Shown here piece after piece: positions 48,205 to 56,703 of a stretch of DNA of 64,000 bases; position 1 is the first letter of the stretch, and every line of letters starts with the position of its first letter. Where the stretch lies: positions 1 to 64,000 of the forward strand of contig JABLUY010000056.1 of the NCBI GenBank assembly GCA_013306675.1, in the 5' to 3' direction. The translations under genes and the position numbers were made by a program. This DNA comes from Thraustochytrium sp. TN22. Lineage: Eukaryota; Sar; Bigyra; Thraustochytrida; Thraustochytriidae. The notes beneath the pieces were generated by a model. It made no database searches, was not told the DNA's origin, and saw only the letters and a program-made list of their open reading frames with translations.

Positions 48205-50031
48205 ATGGAGCCCGGGCTGAGCTCGCGCGAGGCGGCGGACCGCGCGGCCGCCGCCGCCGCCGAGGCGGCGCGCAAGGAGCCGCTCGAGCCGGCGTCGTCC
48301 ACAACACCGGCGGCATGGTCGGGCGGCGCGGACCCCAGGGCGAGGCACCTGCACTACGGCGGCGTGGAGGACAGCGCCGCGGAGCGATCGTCGCTCATCC
48401 AGTACGAGGCGGCGCTCCTGGATGGCGCTGCGCACGCGGACGACCGCGCCGCGGCCGACGAGCGCAGGCGGGCCGTGTGGGCGCCCGAGAGCGCCGAGCT
48501 CGCACCAGGGTCCGCCGACGCGGATACGGACGCCTCCCTCTCAGTCGCCTCGACACGCCTCGTGCTACTGTGCCAGGCGCAGGTGGGTACTGCGGCCGTC
48601 GCCGTGGCGTACCTGTCCCTGCTGCTGCCGCAGGAAGTCATGAGCATCACCAACGACAAGCACAAGGGACGCGCGCTCGGCCTGCTCTCGGCTGCGGGCG
48701 GCGTGCTGTCCATCGTGCTGCCGCCATTCGTAGGCTACGCCAGCGATCACTATAAGGGGCGTTATGGACGGCGCAAGCCCTTCATGGCAGCCGGGCTTGG
48801 CGTGCTGGTCTTCTGCTTCTGTGCGGCGGGACTGGCCAGTCGCGCACAGACGATGGCATCGGTTACCGTCATCTACATGATCAGCATTATCGGCCTCGTC
48901 CTTCACTCAACCGCCTTCAACGCCACCATCCCTGGCCTCACCTCGCGCGCCCAGTATGGCACCACCTCTGGCATCGTGGGCGCCCTGACCCTGGTTGGCT
49001 ACGGCCTGGGCGCCACCATCGGCGGCACCTCGAACCAGACCGGTGCGTCCGGCAGCTTCTACCTGCTGGCCACGCTCGTTCTGCTTACCGGTCTCGTCAC
49101 GCTGTGGACCTATGTGGAGGATCCGGACGCGGTGATCGCGGCCGGCGCGCCCAAGAGCGAGAGAGAGAGCGAGAGCGAGACCTCCTCAGAGGACGACAGT
49201 GCGGGAGTGGCCGCGGCGGCCGCGGCGGTCCCGACGGCGGAGAAGGAGAAGGACGAGCTCAGCGCCGCGCGCGCTAGTCAACGCCGCCGTGGACCGATCA
49301 AGGGCGCGCGCCTCGACTCGTACGGGCCGGAGGACCAGGAAAAGGGGCTGCTGGACCGGCGCAGGCCGGCCCTGGGCGTCTGCACGCGGGTGGCCCGCGT
49401 CGTGGGGAGCATGGCAAGTCCCTTTGCGGAGCACGACTTCTTCTGGGTCTTTGTGACGCGGCTGCTGGTGCAGTTCGGCGCCTTTACGGTGATGCAGTTC
49501 CTGCTCTTCTGGGTCGCGGACGTGCTGCCGGTGTCGGGCGTCTCGGCGCCGGCGCGCGCCGGCATTCTCTTTGCGCCCGTCTTCGTCTCGGCGCTCATCG
49601 CATCCGTGGGCATCGGCCGTCTCTCGGACCGCATGGGCGGCCAGCGCAAGACCCTGCTCATCACCTCGAGCCTCGTGCTCGGCATGTGCAGCCTGGGCGT
49701 CGCCTTTCTGGAGAACTTTTACGTGGCGCTCGCCTTCATGCTCGTCTTTGGCGTGGCGCTCGGCACCTTTATGTCGCTCGACTATGCGCTCGTCTGCGAC
49801 GTGCTGCCTGACAACAAGAATGTGGCGCGCGACCTGGGCGTCTGGCACGTTTCCATTGTGCTCCCGCAGCTCGTCGCTGCCCCCATTGCAGGCGCCATCC
49901 TCGACGTCGTCAACAACGCAGGCGCGCACATCGGCATGCCATTTCTTGGCTACTCGCTCATCTTTCTCATCGCCGCCTGCTACTTTTTTGCGGCCAGCTT
50001 TTGCTTTAGCAAGTTGCGTGGCGTGCGTTGA
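48205..50031 (+). CDS. MFS transporter, GPH/sucrose-transporter-like
   Basis: 608 residues with two bundles of membrane helices, consistent with twelve in all. The helix 2-3 loop has DHYKGRYGRRKPF (about 181-193), which matches the RxGRR(K/R)P loop of the glycoside-pentoside-hexuronide/SUC family (TC 2.A.2). The equivalent loop in the second half is GRLSDRMGGQRK. Late features are FMSLDYALVCDVLPD and LGVWHVSIVLPQLVAAPIAG, again typical of sugar/cation symporters. The N-terminal cytosolic tail is about 115 residues, and the central loop (about 315-400) is long and highly charged. I start at ATG 48205; an upstream open stretch lacks ATG. The substrate is probably a sugar or glycoside, but it cannot be fixed from sequence. 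Converges with the Nudix gene (176 bases between stops). Confidence 0.85.
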   Translation: MEPGLSSREAADRAAAAAAEAARKEPLEPASSTTPAAWSGGADPRARHLHYGGVEDSAAERSSLIQYEAALLDGAAHADDRAAADERRRAVWAPESAELAPGSADADTDASLSVASTRLVLLCQAQVGTAAVAVAYLSLLLPQEVMSITNDKHKGRALGLLSAAGGVLSIVLPPFVGYASDHYKGRYGRRKPFMAAGLGVLVFCFCAAGLASRAQTMASVTVIYMISIIGLVLHSTAFNATIPGLTSRAQYGTTSGIVGALTLVGYGLGATIGGTSNQTGASGSFYLLATLVLLTGLVTLWTYVEDPDAVIAAGAPKSERESESETSSEDDSAGVAAAAAAVPTAEKEKDELSAARASQRRRGPIKGARLDSYGPEDQEKGLLDRRRPALGVCTRVARVVGSMASPFAEHDFFWVFVTRLLVQFGAFTVMQFLLFWVADVLPVSGVSAPARAGILFAPVFVSALIASVGIGRLSDRMGGQRKTLLITSSLVLGMCSLGVAFLENFYVALAFMLVFGVALGTFMSLDYALVCDVLPDNKNVARDLGVWHVSIVLPQLVAAPIAGAILDVVNNAGAHIGMPFLGYSLIFLIAACYFFAASFCFSKLRGVR

Positions 50032-50207
50032 GCTCAAGTCTCTAATACTCGTACCATACCAAACATCATGCGAATATTTCCTCTGTCCACTTGCCACTTG
50101 CTGCAGCAGCGGCACTTGCAACACCAACAGCAACAACATCAGCTGTTTTTCAAGAAAATTTTTTTAATTTGTCGAAGGCTGGCGGAGCAGCATCTTGCCT
50201 CTTAGGC
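50032..50207. other. Convergent 3' spacer
   Basis: Short region between the stop codons of convergent genes. It has a GCAGCAGCGGCA/ACAACA-rich part and an AAAATTTTTTTAATTT stretch at about 50154-50170, one of the most AT-rich spots in the window. It probably contains polyadenylation signals for both genes. Confidence 0.5.
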
Positions 50208-51266
50208 CTAGACCTCTGGGGTGAACAGATCGAGGCTGTAGATCTGGCCTCCGTCGGCGACGTAGCGAAACCAAGTGAGCGGCTCCGGTCCGCGAAAGGC
50301 ACTGCGCGGCACAGAGGCGAGGTCTTCGATGGAGGCAAAGTGGCCGCCTAAGGACTCCCGGTTGGGCACTGTGCGCGGCTGCTCGTCCGGACTGACCGGT
50401 TCGGCGTAAAAGATTGTGCGCAGGCGCGTGAAGATACGCGCGCCGTACGGCTGCGAGGAGAACTGCACGGCGAGGACGCCGGTAATCTTGACGCGCACGC
50501 CTGCCTCCTCCAGGGTCTCGCGAACGGCCGCCTCTTGCAGGTCCTCGACCCCGTCGACGTGGCCACCGGGGAGCCAGAAGCCGCGCGCGCACTTCTCATG
50601 CACGAGGAGGAAGGTGTCGTCTTCCTTGCGGTGGCAGACGACGAGTGCAAAGGCATCAAAGGCTGCCGGGTAGGCCTCCTCCTCGGCATCGCCCGCTTCG
50701 GCCTGCTTGGCGTGCTTGAGGACGTGCTTGGTCACGTCCCTCTCCTTGCGCTGGCACACCGGGCAGCGCCCGACCGGGTCTCGGAGTTTCATGTGGAAGA
50801 GCTCGATGTGCTTGGCGAGCGCGGCGAGATCCATCCCGCCCGCGCCGCACTGCGAGACAGGACACGCGAGGCCACCCTCCGCGCAGCGCAGATTGGCAAG
50901 GTGGTTCATCGCCTCCTGCGTGGCCGCGGCGTCGCCGCTAACCATGTGGAATTTGCTGTCCTGCGCGAAGGTGAGCTCGTAGCGCTGGCGGAGCGTGGGC
51001 GCGCCCACGCCCAGCACGAAGGTCGCCGGCGAGCGCTGGCGAGTGAGCGCAGCCAGCCCGGGCGCCATGGGGCCCAGTGGGCCGTCGAGGCCGAGCAGCA
51101 CGGCATCAGGTCTCGGGTCCTCGCCCAGCAGTGCGGTGGCCTGCGCCGCGTCCTGCGCCGCGACCACCTCGAAGAGCTCGGCCGCCGCGGGCAGCCAGCG
51201 CGTCGCGTCCGCGACGTTGAAGGCGAGCACCCGCATGACTCGCCCCAGGTTCGCCGCCATCGCCAT
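50208..51266 (-). CDS. Nudix hydrolase with two zinc-finger-like motifs and a receiver-like N domain
   Basis: 352 residues from ATG 51266; an in-frame ATG at 51305 would add 13 residues. The complete Nudix box GxxxxxExxxxxxxREUxEExGU is at 235-257 (GGHVDGVEDL then AAVRETLEEAGV), so nucleoside-diphosphate-linked substrate hydrolysis is likely intact. Upstream are two C2H2-like motifs: C135, C140, H153 and H158, then C168, C171, H181 and H185. Residues about 11-125 look like a response-regulator receiver fold (PDAVLLGLDGPLGPM), but the usual acceptor aspartate position appears to be glycine, so it would be a pseudo-receiver; this is tentative. The substrate is unknown. The zinc fingers suggest RNA or protein binding. 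Divergent from the otubain gene. Confidence 0.85.
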   Translation of the reverse strand: MAMAANLGRVMRVLAFNVADATRWLPAAAELFEVVAAQDAAQATALLGEDPRPDAVLLGLDGPLGPMAPGLAALTRQRSPATFVLGVGAPTLRQRYELTFAQDSKFHMVSGDAAATQEAMNHLANLRCAEGGLACPVSQCGAGGMDLAALAKHIELFHMKLRDPVGRCPVCQRKERDVTKHVLKHAKQAEAGDAEEEAYPAAFDAFALVVCHRKEDDTFLLVHEKCARGFWLPGGHVDGVEDLQEAAVRETLEEAGVRVKITGVLAVQFSSQPYGARIFTRLRTIFYAEPVSPDEQPRTVPNRESLGGHFASIEDLASVPRSAFRGPEPLTWFRYVADGGQIYSLDLFTPEV

Positions 51267-51714
51267 GTCTTTACCTCTTCCTTTCGACCACGGCACGCAC
51301 AGCATTCACGGCCTCGTTCACTTCAGGCTCGCGCCCGTACGCCGCCACGCGGCCCGGCGGGGCCGACCACCTCGCCCCCGCCCTACAAGCCCAGGTCGTC
51401 CGCCCACACCGCGTGGCGACGCCGCCGACCCGCCGCTCGCTGTCCAGGTTCACGGTTTGCAACCGCGGCTGGGTTGCGTTGCCGCCTGGTTCTCGGAGAA
51501 CTCGACTTCGTCCGAGTCGTGCTCGTAGCTCGTCTGCCTGTTGTTCGTCGAAGCCTCGCGAGCTTCCGTCTCGGTGCCCCGCGGGCAGACTCCCCCCCGC
51601 TCGCTCGCTCGCTCGCTCGTGGTCGCTGTCGCGCGCAAGGGGCGGGGCGCCGCGGCAGCGGGTAGGAGCACAGGCTCGCAGCTCGCAGGCTCGCAGGCTC
51701 GCAGGCTCGTGGGC
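51267..51714. promoter_or_regulatory. Divergent promoter region (Nudix / otubain)
   Basis: 448 bases between opposed start codons. It contains a (GCTC)n run at about 51598-51622 and a GGCTCGCA direct-repeat cluster at about 51670-51708 just before the otubain ATG. The region includes the alternative Nudix start at 51305. No further gene is supported. Confidence 0.5.
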
Positions 51715-52597
51715 ATGGACGCGGACGACGAGCTGCGCGCGCAGGCGGCGGCGCAGGAGGCGGAGATCGCCGGCATCGTGGGCAGCAAGCCGCTCGTCGG
51801 CGCGAGGGTAGGTGCAGACGCCAGGCTCGCTAGCTAGCTAGCTAGAGTGCGCGCCGTGGCTGGCGAGCTGACTGGCAAGCTGACTGACTGACTGACTGAC
51901 CGACTGACGCGTGGCGCAGGAGAGCGGCTTCGCGTCGCTGCGCGAGGAGCTAGAGGGCACCGAGGCGTTCACGCGCAAGATCCCGTGCCTGGAGGACAAG
52001 TACGTGGGCATCCGGCACGTGCGCGGCGATGGCAACTGCTTCTACCGGTCGTTTGTGTTTCGCATGTTTGAAGTGGCGCGCACCGACAACGACCTGCGCA
52101 CGCGGCTGCTGGAGGTTGCCAAGGGATCTCTCGCGTACCTGACAGAAGTCGGCTACGAGGAGGTGTCGATCGAGACGTTCGTGGATTACTGCGTGGAGAC
52201 GCTGGAGTCTCTGGACAAGGTCTCGCAGGACGAGCTGGAGACGCTCTTCGGCGACGAGGGCGAGTCGGACTACTTGGTCTGGTTTGGCCGCCTGGCATGC
52301 GCTGGCTTCCTCAAGCACCACCCGGACCGCTTTGAGCCCTTCATTCTGGCGGCCTCGTACGGTGACATCGCCACCTTTTGCTCGCGCGAGGTGGAGCCCA
52401 TGGGCAAGGAGGCTGACCAGCCTCAGGTCATTGCGCTCGCCGACTATTGGGGTCTGCACGTCTGTGTGGAGTACATCGACTCGAGTTCCGAGGCCACCAC
52501 CTCCACGCACCATTTCGGCCCTGGCGCGGATGACACTGAGCCCGTCGTCTGCCTCTTGTACCGGCCGGGCCACTACGAAATTGTGTACACGGACTAA
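51715..52597 (+). CDS. OTUB: Otubain-type OTU deubiquitinase, two exons
   Basis: Cysteine protease that removes ubiquitin, in otubains usually Lys48-linked. Exons 51715-51807 and 51920-52597 give 256 residues (human OTUB1 is 271). Exon 1 encodes MDADDELRAQ to GIVGSKPLVGAR, which aligns with the human helix ending NPLVSER. Exon 2 begins ESGFASLREELEG. The catalytic site is complete: D68-G-N-C71 in RGDGNCFYRSF and H249 in YRPGHYEIVY. Other family pieces are SDYLVWFGRLACAGFL, EVEPMGKEAD and VIALADYWGLHVCVEYI. The second exon alone opens with GTG and has no ATG, which is why the upstream exon is needed. No long N-terminal regulatory tail is present. Confidence 0.93.
51808..51919 (+). other. Otubain intron with CTGA repeat at the branch region
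   Basis: 112 bases, phase 0, beginning GTAGGT and ending GCGCAG. It contains a (CTAG)n run at about 51830-51845 and a (CTGA)n run at about 51880-51908. The last repeat copy forms CTGACG at 51904-51909, in branch-site position 11 bases before the acceptor. Confidence 0.85.
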
Positions 52598-53167
52598 TCA
52601 TCAGAAGAACGAAAGCACGTTGCATGGACGAGCACAGCTCACGCCGCAGCGCAGATTATGAATCATCACGTGCGGCACAAGCTGTAGGCCTAGAACAAAC
52701 GGCACAGACCGAGCGAAGATTGCAATCCATGGACCCGATGAAGGTGTCTATCTGTCGAGTCGAGTCGAGCGAGCGGGCCTGCGCGCCGCTGCCGTGCTCC
52801 GGGTCCTCCTCCGAGCCCTTGGTGGTGCTCGCCCTTGCTTCGCTTCAAGTTCGCGCCGTCGTTGGACTCATGGCACAGACCGAGCGAAGATTGCAGTCCA
52901 TGGACCCGATGAAGGTTTCTCTCTGTCGAGTCGAGTTGAGCGAGCGGGCCTGCGCGCCGCTGCCGTGCTCCTGGTCCTCCTCCGAGCCCTTGGTGGTGCT
53001 CGCCCTTGCTTCGCTTCAAGTTCGCGCCGTCGTTGGACTCGAAGCTGCCGCGGCGGCGCCCGCGTCCAAAGCCCGAACGGCGGCTACGACGCGGACGGCG
53101 GCGGCGGCGGCGGCGGCGGGGGCGGCGGCGGCGGCGGCGGCGGCAGGCGGGCGGGCGGGCGGGCAGG
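52598..53167. other. Leader region of Tho1/SARNP gene
   Basis: 570 bases between the otubain stop and the SAP-protein ATG. Its core is a 171-base tandem duplication. The last ~75 bases are (GGC)n-rich DNA running up to the ATG. An open frame crosses the duplication because 171 is divisible by three, but its product is low-complexity and unlike any family I know. Confidence 0.6.
52701..53042. repeat. 171-base tandem duplication, two copies
   Basis: Copy 1 is 52701-52871 and copy 2 is 52872-53042. The offset is exactly 171 bases at both ends tested: ggcacagaccgagcgaagat at 52701 and 52872, and gttggactc at 52861 and 53032. Few differences are visible, so the event is recent. It lies in the probable promoter/leader of the Tho1/SARNP homologue. 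Confidence 0.9.
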
Positions 53168-54040
53168 ATGCTGAGCATGGAGGAGGTGAAGGCGCTCAAG
53201 GTGGCGGACCTGCGCAAGGAGCTCAAGAAGCGCGGGCTGGACTCGGCAGGCAAAAAGGATGAGCTCATGAAGCGGCTCGCCGACGCCGTGGAGGAGGAGA
53301 ACCTGCTGGATGGGCCGGACGCCTCGGGCGGCGGCGCGGAGGCGGCCGCGACCAAGCCCGCGGCGGCGGCCAAGCAGCCCGCAGCGGAATCGGCGCCTGC
53401 CAAGCCGACCGAGAAGGCGACCACGGCTCCGGAGGCAACCGCCAAGAAGGTGGCGGCGGCGACCAAGCCAGCGGCGGCGACCAAGCCGGCGGCGGCGCAG
53501 CCGGAGTCCTCGGCAGCTGCGGACAGCATCCTGGGCAACGCGGGCGCCGCGAGCGAGGCGCCTGCCGCGCAGGGTGAGGCCGGTGCGGGCGGGAAGGCGC
53601 CGGCCAAGGGCGGCAAGGGCAAGGGCAAGCGCGGCGGCAAGGTGGGCGTGGAGGACCTGTCGAAGCTGACGCACGGGGGCGTGCTGACGGAGGAGGAGGA
53701 GAAGATCCTGGCGCGTGCGCAGCGCTTTGGCGAGGTCACGGGAGGCAAGGCCAAGGAGTTGCTGGACCGCGTCAACTACGCCAAGGAGCTCGAGCAGAAG
53801 CGCAAGCGTGCGGAGCGCTTCGGCACGGTGGTGGCGCCGGACCTGATCCGCGAGGTGCGCAAGCAAGAACGCAAGGAGCGCCAGGAGGTCGCCAAGGAGG
53901 CCAAGCGCAAGCGGCAGGAGGAGGCGCGCGCCGAGGAGGAGAAGAAGCGGCAACGCGCCGAGCGCTTCTCCAAGCCGGTCGTCCCGCCGGAGGAGGAGGA
54001 GAAGATGAAGAAGCGCGCGGAGCGCTTTGGCGGCAAATGA
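53168..54040 (+). CDS. SARNP: SAP-domain RNA/DNA-binding protein (Tho1/SARNP/CIP29 homologue)
   Basis: 290 residues. An N-terminal SAP domain (about 5-39, VKALKVADLRKELKKRGLD then KKDELMKRL) binds nucleic acid. A long Ala/Lys/Pro-rich linker (about 50-165) follows. The C-terminal half carries the family's repeated RxxRFG motifs: RAQRFGEV, KRAERFGTV, QRAERFSKP and a final KRAERFGGK. In yeast Tho1 and human SARNP this arrangement binds RNA and the DEAD-box helicase Sub2/UAP56 in mRNA export, and the motifs here are consistent with that. Start MLSMEEVKAL is the first ATG, with a second Met three codons on. Highly charged helix near the C terminus. Nuclear location is expected. Confidence 0.88.
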   Translation: MLSMEEVKALKVADLRKELKKRGLDSAGKKDELMKRLADAVEEENLLDGPDASGGGAEAAATKPAAAAKQPAAESAPAKPTEKATTAPEATAKKVAAATKPAAATKPAAAQPESSAAADSILGNAGAASEAPAAQGEAGAGGKAPAKGGKGKGKRGGKVGVEDLSKLTHGGVLTEEEEKILARAQRFGEVTGGKAKELLDRVNYAKELEQKRKRAERFGTVVAPDLIREVRKQERKERQEVAKEAKRKRQEEARAEEEKKRQRAERFSKPVVPPEEEEKMKKRAERFGGK

Positions 54041-54494
54041 CACCCGGACAGTGATCAAGTGCGCGTGCGAGTAGGCCAAGGTGAGTGAATGGTATTTTTT
54101 TTGAGCGAGAAGTAGTGAAGAGGGAGAGGCGCACATCGCCTGGTTTCTCTAATTTTAATCAAAGCGCAGGTTTGGCAGTTCTGCTGATACCCTCGTATGG
54201 TATGTCCGTTCGCGGCGGCCTTGTGCGAGTCAGGATGACCTCGTCGTTCCATTCTCATTCGAAGCAGCAGCGGTCAGACTGACAGTGAAACCAAGCAGGA
54301 AAGGAGGGCGGATCTGTCCTTGGTGATGCAAGCACAGGCAGGTCGGGGGCAATCCTATCTATCTGTCAAAGGCGTCGATGTTTCCTCCCTTCCATTTTCC
54401 TGTATCGAGGCGAGGCAAGAGCAATCAGACCCCGACTCGGCGGACTCCAAACACAATCAAACAAGGGCAGGTTTGGCTTTCTGTGGCGTACTGA
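54041..54494. other. Convergent 3' region
   Basis: 454 bases between the stops of the Tho1/SARNP gene and the proteasome gene. It is less GC-rich than the surroundings (tggtattttttttgagcgag near 54090, and an AATTTTAATC at about 54151-54160), as expected for 3' ends. I see no RNA gene or further coding region. Confidence 0.55.
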
Positions 54495-55232
54495 TTAGAT
54501 GTTGGTGGAGGACACGAGGACGCGCGCGATGAGATCGTCGAGGTGCTCGGGCTCAATGAGCTTGAAGCCGTCGGCCTCGGTGACGATGGCAACCTCGACG
54601 TTCTTGGTCTCGATCTTCTCCTCCATGACCTGCTTGAGGATCTTGAGGCAGAGCTCGAGGCCGTCGTCAAGCGACATATCCGGGTTGTACTCCTCCTGGA
54701 GGGCGTTGGTGGCGCCCTGGGCGCCGGAGCCGATGGCCTTGGCCTGCCACTTGGAGAAGGAGCCGCTGGGGTCCGTGTAGAAGAGCTGCGGTCCGCGCTC
54801 GTCGCAGCCGGCCAGCAGGAGCGCAACGCCAAAGGGGCGCGAGGGCACGTCGTCGCCCTTGCCGAAGCCAATGGCCACGTCACTGATGGCCTGCGCGGTG
54901 GACTGCACGCGGATGGGGTGGTTGTACGTGAAGAGGTGGTTCTGCGCCTCCATGCGCGCCTTCTCGACGAGGGTGCGCGCGTCGGCCACGAGGCCGCTCA
55001 TGGCGGCGCCCATGTGCGCATCGATCTCCATGATCTTCTCCACGCTGTCGGCCTCCACAAGAGGCGACGTCAGCTTCTTCTCCACGGCCAGCACCACGCC
55101 CTCCTTGGTGCAGACGCCCAGCGAGGTCGACCCCATGTTCACCGCCTGTAATGAATACTCAATCTGGAACAGCCGTCCATCGGGCGAGAACGTGTTCACG
55201 CCACGGTCGTACTCTGTCCGCGTCGCAAACAT
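54495..55232 (-). CDS. PSMA5: 20S proteasome subunit alpha type-5
   Basis: Structural alpha-ring subunit of the 20S proteasome. It has 245 residues (human 241). The proteasome alpha N-terminal signature YDRGVNTFSPDGRLFQIEY is at residues 8-26, and the start MFATRTEYDRG matches the human MFLTRSEYDRG. Further conserved pieces are EIDAHMGAAMSGLVADA, SRPFGVALLLAGCDERGPQL and LKILKQVMEEK. Alpha subunits lack the catalytic threonine, as expected. The C terminus ends VLVSSTNI and is longer and less charged than the usual alpha-5 end. No intron is needed. Confidence 0.97.
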   Translation of the reverse strand: MFATRTEYDRGVNTFSPDGRLFQIEYSLQAVNMGSTSLGVCTKEGVVLAVEKKLTSPLVEADSVEKIMEIDAHMGAAMSGLVADARTLVEKARMEAQNHLFTYNHPIRVQSTAQAISDVAIGFGKGDDVPSRPFGVALLLAGCDERGPQLFYTDPSGSFSKWQAKAIGSGAQGATNALQEEYNPDMSLDDGLELCLKILKQVMEEKIETKNVEVAIVTEADGFKLIEPEHLDDLIARVLVSSTNI

Positions 55233-55741
55233 CTTGCCGGCGCTCCGCTCCGCTCGCACTCGCGCGCTGCCCGCCCGCGCTGCCGCCTGCCGCCCTGCGA
55301 CCTCAGTCGGTCCCGCTCGAGCGCTGCGCTGCGCTGCGCTGCGCTGCGCTGCGCTGCGAGCTGCGAGCTCGCTGCGTGCGGCCCGCTCGCCCGCCCGCCC
55401 TGCCCGCGCGCCCGTCCGCCCGCCCGCCCGCTGGCCTCGCTTGCCGCTCTGCCCCGCGCGCGGCGGCGATCCTGCCCGTGGCCCCGCCTTCGAACTAACT
55501 GCCTGCCGCGCCGCCTCGGGGCGAAGCTTCGTCTTCGAAGGTGCCGTTCTGCAGAACACCAGAACGAACGGCCTGAACGAGTGTTGGTACGCCGGCTCGG
55601 CCGTCCCGCTTCGCCAGCTCTGTTCCATACGTTCCCCTTCCTGAGTTCTTTGTTCTGATGAGGTGTTCCGTCAGGCGGCATCTGGCTTCGACCGTGACTC
55701 GTCATCGCAGTCGGAGTCGGCGTCTCGGACCCGGACGTTGG

Positions 55742-55822
55742 GCTCGACTCGACTGGACATTGGGCTCGACTCGACTCGACTGCCAGTGGACGTTGGGCTC
55801 GACTCGACTCGACTCGACTTGC
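55742..55822. repeat. (GACTC)n pentanucleotide clusters
   Basis: Several short GACTC runs separated by copies of a TGGACGTTGGGCTC-like phrase, forming an irregular higher-order tandem repeat upstream of the proteasome gene. Confidence 0.8.
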
Positions 55823-55946
55823 CACTGCATGTCATAAATTTTCACAGTGACTCGCGGAACGGCAAGCGCCAGGGGTGGCGAACCCCCCGCGGCGGGGCGG
55901 CGCGGCCCGCGGCTCGATCCGCCCCGCTCCAAGCTCCGGCTGCGGG

Positions 55947-55975
55947 AGCGCTGCGGGAGCGACTCCCGCAGCGCT
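55947..55975. repeat. Perfect 13-base inverted repeat with 3-base loop
   Basis: AGCGCTGCGGGAG, then CGA, then CTCCCGCAGCGCT. The arms are perfect complements. More partial copies of CTGCGGGAG follow, and a second inverted pair GCCCGCATT / AATGCGGGC lies at about 55978 and 56008. It could fold as cruciform DNA or an RNA hairpin; its function is unknown. Confidence 0.85.
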
Positions 55976-56500
55976 GGCCCGCATTTGGGATCGCTGCGGG
56001 AGGGGGGAATGCGGGCCCGCGCTGCGGGGAGCGCAGCCTTGGGGGGCAGAAGAAGGCAGAATACAGCCCTGGATGTTTCGCGTTGCTTGGCAAACATCGT
56101 GCGCAAGGCCACGGTGGCACGGTGGTCCACGGCGTGCCCAACGCGACCAAGTTGGCAGCGCCTGTGCCTCGCTGCGCGGCCACGGCCAGGCTTCCCCGGG
56201 CCTGCCGTCGGCCTGCCCGCTTATTTTGCCAGAATGGCCTGCAGTCTCAACGGCGCGCCGTCTGGCCGCCGCCAGGACTCAACGAGCCAGGCGCAGCCCT
56301 CCGTGTGAGCCTGCCATCACCACCGGCAGTGCCGCCAGTGGCGGCGGCAGTGGCGGCGGCGCTGCAGACGACGGCCTTGGCTTGCAGAGAAGAAGAAGGC
56401 CGTAGCTTCACCTGGCTGCCTGGCAGGCCCTGGCAGGCACTGCCGGCGGCGGCACAGCACGGCTCTGCACGGCGACGCCACGACCGTCACGACGGTCTGC

Positions 56501-56501
56501 C

Positions 56502-56554
<53 letters not shown>

Positions 56555-56555
56555 G
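56501..56555. repeat. (CTGT)n tetranucleotide microsatellite
   Basis: About 13 uninterrupted CTGT units, upstream of the eL8 gene. The complementary CAGA motif also forms a run near 63895-63920. Confidence 0.95.
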
Positions 56556-56695
56556 ATAACTAAAAACTTCCTCGTCCCAGCACGCTCTCAGACTCGGGCG
56601 CAGCCGCGCGCCGAAGTCTGCGCTGCGCGGCGCTTCGCGCGCGCGGCGCCTGTTCCGGTGCGAGCGGCGCCGGCGCATGCTCCGCGCCGGGGTTA

Positions 56696-56703
56696 AAACC
56701 CTA
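56696..56703 (+). promoter_or_regulatory. Telo-box-like element upstream of eL8
   Basis: AAACCCTA inside GGGGTTAAAACCCTAG, 241 bases before the eL8 start. In plants the same AAACCCTA telo-box is enriched in promoters of translation genes. The match and its position are visible; function in this organism is inference. Confidence 0.5.

Noticed and set aside
52624-53262. 212-codon plus-strand frame across the 171-base duplication
   Set aside because: It stays open only because 171 is divisible by three. The product has no recognisable motif and runs out of frame into the real SAP-protein gene.
55663-56556. Overlapping short frames between PSMA5 and eL8
   Set aside because: Several frames on both strands are equally open, none has a motif, and they end in the CTGT microsatellite.
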